NCBI RefSeq assembly: GCF_001304695.1
Contig: NZ_JFAQ01000147.1
Location: 1-58,779, forward strand
Origin: Xanthomonas axonopodis
GTDB lineage: Bacteria > Pseudomonadota > Gammaproteobacteria > Xanthomonadales > Xanthomonadaceae
DNA length: 58,779 nt
Direction of reading: 5' to 3'
This document shows, one piece after another, positions 52,714 to 58,779 of this stretch. The notes beneath the pieces are model-generated. The model ran no database searches, was not told the origin of the DNA, and saw only the letters and a list, made by a program, of their open reading frames with translations. The position numbers and the translations under genes are program-made. How positions within the stretch are numbered: the first letter of the stretch is position 1; the number at the start of each line of letters is the position of its first letter.

Positions 52714-54507
52714 ATGAGCAGCTATACCGCCCCGCTGACCGATTTCCGCTTCGTCCTGCATGACGTGCTCGGCGCGCACGCCCTGTTCGCCCGGCTTGGC
52801 TACACCGAAGCCAGCACCGACATCATCGACGCCGTGCTCGAAGAAGCCGGCCGCTTCACCTCGCAGGTGCTGGCGCCGCTCAACAGCGTGGGCGACGAGA
52901 TCGGTTGCGCGTTTGACAAGAGCACACACGCGGTGACCACCCCGCCCGGCTTCCGCGCCGCCTACGATCAATTCGTGGAGGGTGGCTGGAACGGGCTGAC
53001 CGCCGAGCCGGAATTCGGTGGGCAAGGCATGCCGCACCTGCTGGGCGTGCCGCTCAACGAAATGATCAACTCCGCCAACCTGGCCTGGGGCAATTTCCCG
53101 CTGCTCTCGCATGGCGCCACCGAGGCGCTGCGCCAGCATGGCGAGGCCTGGCAGCAGGAGGTCTTGCTCAAGCCGCTGATCGACGGCCGCTGGACCGGCA
53201 CCATGTGCCTGACCGAACCGCATTGCGGTACCGACCTGGGCCTGCTCAAGACCCGCGCCGAACCCAGTGCCGACGGCAGCTATGCCATCACCGGCACCAA
53301 GATCTTCATCACCGCCGGCGAGCACGACCTCACCGACAACATCGTGCACCTGGTGCTGGCCAAGCTGCCGGACGCACCGGCCGGCGCCAAGGGCATCTCG
53401 CTGTTCGTCACCCCCAAGTTCAAGGTGGACCGCGACGGCACCGTGGGCGAGCGCAACGCGCTGCATTGCGGGTCCATCGAACACAAGATGGGCATCAAGG
53501 GCTCGGTGACCTGCGTGATGAACTTCGAAGGCGCGCAAGGCTACCTGGTCGGCCAGCCGCACAAGGGCCTGCAGGCGATGTTTACGATGATGAACACTGC
53601 GCGCCTGAGCGTGGGCCTGCAGGGCATCGGTCTATCCGAGCGCGCCTACCAGAACGCCCTGCGCTACACCCGAGAGCGGCTGCAATCGCGGGCGCTCAGC
53701 GGCGCCAAGTTCCCGGACAAGGCGGCCGACCCGATCATCGTGCATCCAGACGTGCGCCGCATGTTGCTGACCATCAAGTCGCTGACCGAAGGCAGCCGCC
53801 TGCTCGCGCTGCACGCGGCCAGCCTGGTGGACGTGGCCCATCGTGGCGAGAGCGAACGCGAACGCGCCGATGCCGAGACCCTGGTGAGCTTCCTCACCCC
53901 GATCTCCAAGGCCTGTCAGACCGAATGGTCGATCGAGAACACCTACCACGCCCTGCAGTGCTTCGGCGGCCACGGCTACATCCGCGAATACGGCATGGAG
54001 CAGCTGGCCCGCGACGCGCGCATCACCACCATCTACGAAGGCACCACCGGCATCCAGGCGCTGGACCTGATCGGCCGCAAGACCGCCGCCAGCCAGGCTG
54101 CCGGACTGAAGCTGTTCCTGGCCGATGTGGAAACCTTCGCCAACGCGCAGGACGGCAACGCCGCGCTGGCCGAGTTCATCAAGCCGCTGCGCGACAAGTG
54201 CAGCGAGTGGGCGATGCTGACCCGCGATGTGCTCGATCGCGCCGCGCGCAACCCGGATGAACTGGGCGCTGCCAGCCATGACTACCTGTTTTATTCGGGC
54301 TACGTGGTGCTGGCGTACTGGTGGGCGCGCAGCGTGGCCGCTGCCGACGCATCGGCGCGCGGCGAGGACTTCAAGCGCGCCAAGCGGGAGACGGCGCGGT
54401 TCTATTTCGCCCGCATCCTGCCGCGCACCCTGACCCATGCCGCCGCCATCCGCAGCGGCGCCGCACCGCTGATGTCGCTGGAAGCGGAACTGTTCAGCGA
54501 AGGCTGA
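52714..54507 (+). CDS. Acyl-CoA dehydrogenase (long, DmdC-like form)
   Basis: 597 residues, longer than the 380-400 of classical enzymes because of N- and C-terminal extensions seen in the 3-methylmercaptopropionyl-CoA dehydrogenase-like group. FAD domain signatures MCLTEPHCGTDLGLLKTRAEP and ITGTKIFITAGEHDL; C-terminal CFGGHGYIREYGMEQLARDARITTIYEGTTGIQ with the catalytic Glu in IYEGTTG. Start at 52714 with AAGGA at 8 nt. Probably beta-oxidation of a branched or medium acyl-CoA; exact substrate unknown. Confidence 0.92.
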   Translation: MSSYTAPLTDFRFVLHDVLGAHALFARLGYTEASTDIIDAVLEEAGRFTSQVLAPLNSVGDEIGCAFDKSTHAVTTPPGFRAAYDQFVEGGWNGLTAEPEFGGQGMPHLLGVPLNEMINSANLAWGNFPLLSHGATEALRQHGEAWQQEVLLKPLIDGRWTGTMCLTEPHCGTDLGLLKTRAEPSADGSYAITGTKIFITAGEHDLTDNIVHLVLAKLPDAPAGAKGISLFVTPKFKVDRDGTVGERNALHCGSIEHKMGIKGSVTCVMNFEGAQGYLVGQPHKGLQAMFTMMNTARLSVGLQGIGLSERAYQNALRYTRERLQSRALSGAKFPDKAADPIIVHPDVRRMLLTIKSLTEGSRLLALHAASLVDVAHRGESERERADAETLVSFLTPISKACQTEWSIENTYHALQCFGGHGYIREYGMEQLARDARITTIYEGTTGIQALDLIGRKTAASQAAGLKLFLADVETFANAQDGNAALAEFIKPLRDKCSEWAMLTRDVLDRAARNPDELGAASHDYLFYSGYVVLAYWWARSVAAADASARGEDFKRAKRETARFYFARILPRTLTHAAAIRSGAAPLMSLEAELFSEG

Positions 54508-54575
54508 GCGCATCGCGCCCGGGTGCGCTCCTACGGATAAAACCGTACGAGTCCCTCGCTGTCGTGGAGCGGACC

Positions 54576-54612
54576 TGGCCGCGACAGGGGGTATCGATCG
54601 ATATCGCGGCCA
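54576..54612. repeat. Short inverted repeat downstream of the acyl-CoA dehydrogenase
   Basis: TGGCCGCGA (54576-54584) and TCGCGGCCA (54604-54612) are exact 9-bp arms around a 19-bp AT-richer spacer containing ATCGATCGAT. A typical Xanthomonas intergenic palindrome; could act as a transcript end. Confidence 0.6.
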
Positions 54613-54709
54613 AGTTGTTACTTGCTGAGCAAATGCTTTCGAGACACCTGCCAAAGCCGGTCGCTGCGATACACAAACTGTCAACGATCGGGTATAAGCT
54701 GTTTTCCCG

Positions 54710-55366
54710 ATGGAGACAGACACGCACGCTCGTGATGTGATCGTCCCCGGAGGCAGCGCTGCCCCGGAGGCGGGCGGCGCTGTCGCTGCAATCCACCAAC
54801 TCCCCACGCTTCGCCTGCTGTCGCTCGACGCGCACGGCCGCGTGCTGAACTGGATCAACTGGCAAGACGCTGCCTGCCTGTACGCCCGCGACGCGGTGTC
54901 GTGGACGCTAGGCGAGCCGTGCATGCAGATCCACGGCGGCATCTCGCGGCTGACCGGCGAGCGCAGCACGCTGGAACTGCACCCCATCATCGCCGCGCGC
55001 GGGCACGCCCGTTCGCGCGCGCTGGACCCGACCCCGACCCTCAGCAACACCGCGCTGTTCGCGCGCGATTCGCAGCTGTGCATGTATTGCGGCCAGCATT
55101 TCAGCCGCCCGCACCTGACCCGCGACCATGTCATGCCGGTGTCCAAAGGCGGCCGCGACAGTTGGGAAAACGTGGTGACCGCCTGCTTCCAGTGCAATTC
55201 GCGCAAGGCCAACCGCACGCCGCAACAGGCGCATATGCCGCTGCTGGCGGTGCCCTACCGGCCGAGCTGGATCGAGCACCTGATCCTGTCCAACCGCAAC
55301 ATCCTGTCCGATCAGATGGCCTTCTTGCGCGCGCAGTTGCCCAAGCGCTCGAAGTTGTCGTTGTAA
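54710..55366 (+). CDS. HNH endonuclease family protein
   Basis: 218 residues. HNH zinc-type motif in the middle: LCMYCGQHFSRPHLTRDHVMPVSKGG... WENVVTACFQCNSRKANRTP, with two CxxC pairs and the DH/N/H residues. The N-terminal part (LRLLSLDAHGRVLNWINWQDAACLYARD) is shared by a widespread group of bacterial HNH proteins of unknown in-vivo role. Chromosomal setting with no phage or restriction genes nearby. Confidence 0.9.
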   Translation: METDTHARDVIVPGGSAAPEAGGAVAAIHQLPTLRLLSLDAHGRVLNWINWQDAACLYARDAVSWTLGEPCMQIHGGISRLTGERSTLELHPIIAARGHARSRALDPTPTLSNTALFARDSQLCMYCGQHFSRPHLTRDHVMPVSKGGRDSWENVVTACFQCNSRKANRTPQQAHMPLLAVPYRPSWIEHLILSNRNILSDQMAFLRAQLPKRSKLSL

Positions 55367-55801
55367 GCCGACAGGCCAGGCGTTGCGCTTCTGGCTGGTC
55401 AGTGGCCGCGCCAATTTTCGAATGACCGCGCCAAGACAGCAATGGGTGGTTGAGTCTGGACGCGCGTGCCGTGGGCTCACTCGCGCAGCAGCATTGGTGG
55501 CTTCATTGGCGCACCGGGAGTCCGACGTGACGTCGAACCCGGCCACGGCGATCCAACGCATAAGCACCGTGCTACCGCGGCGTGTCCGCCACTCCACGCA
55601 GGCGCGCGGGGCCAAGTGATCAAGGAGACACGGCGCAACCGGCACATCATCAGGTGCGGCAGATTGCCGCAGGTGTCGGTAAGCGTCGCGCGCCCCAGGC
55701 ATGGCGGCGTGCGTGCCCATCACTTCCCACTGATAGCTGAACCGGTTTGCTTGCCGGGCCTTCGCATGGGGAGGACAATACGACTTCAGAAGATTGACAC
55801 G
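55367..55801. other. Intergenic upstream of dxs
   Basis: 435 bp with no supported gene on either strand; open frames here have skewed composition. Probably holds the dxs promoter. Confidence 0.5.
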
Positions 55802-57721
55802 ATGATGATCGACACGACCCGCTATCCGCGCCTGTCCCGCATCCAGACTCCCGACGATTTGCGCCGCTTCGACGAAGCAGAGCTGACCGCGATCGTCGAA
55901 GAACTGCGCTCCTATCTGATCGAATCGGTGGGCAAGAGCGGCGGGCACTTTGCGGCCGGCCTGGGCGTGATCGAGCTCACCGTCGCCCTGCACTACCTAT
56001 ATCAGACGCCGGTCGATCAGCTGGTGTGGGACGTCGGGCATCAGACCTACCCGCACAAGATCCTCACCGGCCGGCGCGACCAGATCCACACGGTCAAGCA
56101 AAAGGACGGCGTGGCGCCATTTCCCAAGCGCGAAGAGAGCATCTACGACACGTTTGGGGTGGGCCATTCGTCGACCTCGATCTCGGCCGCGCTCGGCATG
56201 ACCATCGCTGCGCAGCGCAACGGCGACGAGCGCAAGGTGGTGGCGGTGATCGGCGATGGCGCAATGACGGCCGGCATGGTCTACGAAGCGCTCAACCACG
56301 CCGGCGGCATGGATCCGGAGCCGAACCTGCTGGTGATCCTCAACGACAACCGCATGTCGATCTCCGAAGCGGTGGGCGGGCTGACCAAGATGCTGGGGCG
56401 CGCCAGCGGCAGCCGCACGCTCAATGCGATCCGCGAAGGCGGCAAGAAGATCCTCGGCGACAAGAAGAACAACCCCACCGCGCGTTTCGTGCGGCGTTGG
56501 GAAGAACATTGGAAAGGCATGTTCGTGCCGTCCACGCTGTTCGAGGAAATGGGCTTCCATTACACCGGCCCGATCGATGGCCACGACCTGCCCAGCCTGG
56601 TCGGTGCACTGAAGACCCTGCAGACGCTCAAGGGCCCACAGCTGCTGCACGTGATCACCACCAAGGGCAAGGGCTACGAGCTGGCCGAAGGCGATCAGAT
56701 CGGCTACCACGCCGTTGGCCCGTTCGATCCGAGCAAGGGTCTGGTGGCCAAGGCTGGCGCCAAGAAGCCGACCTATACCGACGTCTTCAGTGACTGGGTC
56801 TGCGACATGGCCGCCGCCGAACCCAAGCTGTTGGTGATCACGCCGGCGATGCGCGAGGGCTCGGGGCTGGTGCGCTTCAGCAAAGAATATCCGCAGCGCT
56901 ATTTCGATGTGGCGATTGCCGAGCAGCACGCGGTCACGCTGGCCGCTGGCATGGCGACCCAGGGCGCCAAGCCGGTCGTCGCAATCTATTCCACGTTCCT
57001 GCAGCGCGGCTACGACCAACTGGTGCACGACGTGGCGGTGCAGCAACTGGATGTGTTGTTTGCGATCGATCGCGGTGGCGTGGTCGGCCCGGATGGCGCC
57101 ACCCATGCCGGCAATCTGGATCTGAGCTTCCTGCGCTGCGTGCCGCACATGGTGGTGATGGCACCTGCCGATGAAGCCGAATGCCGGCAGATGCTGAGCA
57201 CCGGCGTGCAATACCGGGGCCCGGCGGCGGTGCGCTACCCGCGCGGCACCGGCCCAGGCGCAGCACTGGAGACCTCGCTTGCAACGTTGCCGATCGGCAA
57301 GGCGCAGCTGCGCCACAGCGGCGCCCGCATTGCCCTGCTCGGCTTCGGCGCAACGGTGGATGCGGCCGAGGCGGTTGGCCGCGAACTGGGCCTGACGGTA
57401 GTGAACATGCGCTTCGTCAAGCCGCTGGACAAGGCGATGTTGCTGGAGCTCGCAAAAACCCACGACAGCTTCGTCACCATCGAAGACAACGTGGTTGCCG
57501 GCGGCGCAGGTTCTGGCGTTTCGGAATTGCTCAACGCCGAAGCCATTACCCTGCCGATGCTGCACCTGGGCCTGCCAGACAGCTTCCAGCACCACGCCAG
57601 CCGCGAAGACCTGCTGGCGGAAGCAGGCATCGACCAAGCGGGCATTCGCGCCGCCGTGCTCAAGCGCTGGCCGCAGCTGATGACCAGCAAAACGCCTGCG
57701 TTGAACGCTGCGGCAGGCTGA
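55802..57721 (+). CDS. dxs: 1-deoxy-D-xylulose-5-phosphate synthase
   Basis: First committed enzyme of the MEP isoprenoid route (pyruvate plus glyceraldehyde-3-phosphate). 639 residues: [26 protein letters not shown], thiamine-pyrophosphate motif [18 protein letters not shown]...[11 protein letters not shown], transketolase-like middle domain with [19 protein letters not shown] and [18 protein letters not shown], and the C-terminal domain ([11 protein letters not shown]). Two adjacent ATGs at 55802 and 55805 could both start it. Confidence 0.97.
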   Translation: MMIDTTRYPRLSRIQTPDDLRRFDEAELTAIVEELRSYLIESVGKSGGHFAAGLGVIELTVALHYLYQTPVDQLVWDVGHQTYPHKILTGRRDQIHTVKQKDGVAPFPKREESIYDTFGVGHSSTSISAALGMTIAAQRNGDERKVVAVIGDGAMTAGMVYEALNHAGGMDPEPNLLVILNDNRMSISEAVGGLTKMLGRASGSRTLNAIREGGKKILGDKKNNPTARFVRRWEEHWKGMFVPSTLFEEMGFHYTGPIDGHDLPSLVGALKTLQTLKGPQLLHVITTKGKGYELAEGDQIGYHAVGPFDPSKGLVAKAGAKKPTYTDVFSDWVCDMAAAEPKLLVITPAMREGSGLVRFSKEYPQRYFDVAIAEQHAVTLAAGMATQGAKPVVAIYSTFLQRGYDQLVHDVAVQQLDVLFAIDRGGVVGPDGATHAGNLDLSFLRCVPHMVVMAPADEAECRQMLSTGVQYRGPAAVRYPRGTGPGAALETSLATLPIGKAQLRHSGARIALLGFGATVDAAEAVGRELGLTVVNMRFVKPLDKAMLLELAKTHDSFVTIEDNVVAGGAGSGVSELLNAEAITLPMLHLGLPDSFQHHASREDLLAEAGIDQAGIRAAVLKRWPQLMTSKTPALNAAAG

Positions 57722-57755
57722 CGCGCCTAACGGACTCGTCGTCGCGCGTGCTGCA

Positions 57756-58620
57756 TTACACCGGCGGCACTGCGCCGGTCTGCGCGAAACCCTCCACCAG
57801 TTGCACGATGCGCGCCTGCGATTGGATCAGGTGTAACTCCGCCTGCAGGTGACGCACGCCGTGTGGTAGTTCGCTGGCGCCGAGCGCCTGACGCAGCAAC
57901 GCCGGCAAGCCATCCAGATCGCGCAACCACCAGGCAGCGCCTGCAACCTGCAGGCGTGCGGCGTGGTCGAACTGGTCGTAATCCAGCGGGTAGACGATTG
58001 CCGGCAATCCCGCGGCAAGGCAGGCGTAGAGAATACCGGCACCGCCGTGATGGATCACCAATGCGTAGCGGTGCAGATGCTGGGCGTAATCCACATAGGG
58101 CAGCCGCTGATAGTTGCCCTGCCCCGGCTGCGGCGGAGCGCCGGTGTCACCGTCGCTGAAATGGAAAACCACCTCCGGGAACTGCGGCGCCAGCGCACGC
58201 AACACGCCATCCATGCGCTGCTTGACCCATTGCAGATGCGTGCCCAGCGTCACCAGCACAGGCCGGCGACCGTCGACGAAGGTGGGCGCCGTCACCGACG
58301 AAGGCGGCGTGCACAACTGCGGCCCGACAAAGCGCACTGCTGCCGGCCAATGCTGCGCCAGCTCGAACGACGGCACCCCCAAGGGCCAGGATGCACTGCG
58401 GCGAATATACCGCCTCGCTGCGATCGCTGCGATAGATTGCCGGCAACCCGCAGGCGCGCATCTGGCGCCGATAGCACAGGTGCAGGGTCCGCTTGAAACC
58501 ACGCGTGAGCCGGCGCGCCGCTGCATGCCAGAGACGCTGCAAGGGCGTGGTCGCAGGCAGCAACCCGCCCAAGTATGCGGGCGGCCCATCCGTGGTTTCG
58601 ATCACGCACGGCGATGGCAT
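57756..58620 (-). pseudogene. Glycosyltransferase (UGT/MurG-like GT-B), 5'-truncated and frameshifted
   Basis: The C-terminal donor-sugar half is clear: PVLVTLGTHLQWVKQRMDG... VVFHFSDGD, LPYVDYAQHLHRYALVIHHGGAGILYACLAAGLPAIVYPLDYDQFDHA, matching UDP-glycosyltransferases. Going upstream, one extra C in the run at 58376-58380 shifts frame between AVYSPQCILALG and VPSFELAQHWPAAVRF. Before that CVIETTDGPPAYLGGLLPATTP is readable, then the frame changes again near 58620 at LVDQHAIA. The N-terminal acceptor domain is missing, so about 290 codons remain of a usual 400 or more. Right beyond the break lies the hairpin at 58656-58672. Confidence 0.8.
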
Positions 58621-58779
58621 GCTGGTCCACTAGGGCAACGCTGATCAAGCCCCGTTCCCGCGTTTCGCGGGAGGTTGGATGCACATAGACGATGGGGCGC
58701 GTAGATCGCTTTGCCCATTCAGGGCAATCCCGGTGATCGAGGCCTCTGTTGGGAGGCCTCTGTGCTTCATGTGGGCAAC
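58621..58779. other. Right-edge intergenic with repeats
   Basis: A perfect hairpin TCCCGCG-TTT-CGCGGGA at 58656-58672, a common Xanthomonas intergenic palindrome, marks where the truncated glycosyltransferase begins. Near the edge GAGGCCTCTGT is directly repeated (58739-58749 and 58755-58765). No gene. Confidence 0.5.

Overview
The window is GC-rich DNA of a plant-associated Xanthomonas or a close relative. This rests on recognised protein families (TonB receptors, a GH127/146-GH121-GH43 arabinosidase set, tandem DUF885 peptidases, a LOV histidine kinase with Cys76, a YggX/MutY/FtsY neighbourhood) and on short palindromic intergenic repeats of the kind common in that genus. No database search was possible.

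Layout. (1) 1-180: the tail of a probable IS5-type transposase. (2) 375-20996, all on the minus strand: a carbohydrate/peptide utilisation block with a Tat-exported six-hairpin enzyme, a TonB receptor, a GH121-like beta-L-arabinobiosidase, a GH43 arabinofuranosidase, an S9 prolyl/dipeptidyl peptidase, a second TonB receptor (frameshifted) and a Tat-exported GH127/146 beta-L-arabinofuranosidase. The three arabinosidases match the HypBA2/HypAA/HypBA1 set that strips Hyp-linked L-arabinofuranose chains from extensin. (3) 21181-25016: two broken plus-strand genes (S53 sedolisin peptidase, DUF5694 protein), an intergenic repeat element and an orphan flagellar-rod-like small protein. (4) 25109-42213, minus strand: a broken GH35 beta-galactosidase, a second S9 peptidase, an APC permease, two DUF885 metallopeptidases, an M24 prolidase and a complete trans-4-hydroxy-L-proline catabolic operon (epimerase, three-subunit D-hydroxyproline dehydrogenase, pyrroline-hydroxy-carboxylate deaminase, alpha-ketoglutarate semialdehyde dehydrogenase), with a divergent AraC regulator at 42361. 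(5) 43295-57721: mostly core genes (ftsY, mutY, yggX, LOV kinase, KGG protein, tRNA-Phe, lipocalin, LEA-type lipoprotein, acyl-CoA dehydrogenase, HNH nuclease, dxs), with a gutted GIY-YIG nuclease among them. (6) 57756-58620: a truncated, frameshifted glycosyltransferase.

How it may work together. Regions 2 and 4 read as one route for eating plant hydroxyproline-rich glycoproteins. Arabinose and galactose are trimmed outside or in the periplasm, TonB receptors import fragments, S9, DUF885 and M24 peptidases cut Pro/Hyp peptides, a permease imports the products, and the lhp operon turns hydroxyproline into alpha-ketoglutarate. The individual families are known; their assembly into one glycan-to-amino-acid locus is the main discovery candidate.

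Caution. At least six genes carry frameshifts, stops or deletions, mostly in the polymer-attack half, while the hydroxyproline operon is intact. Some lesions are single bases in homopolymers and could be sequencing errors. The in-frame TAG codons, the 11-bp loss, the 26-bp duplication and the internal deletion of the GIY-YIG gene look like real decay.
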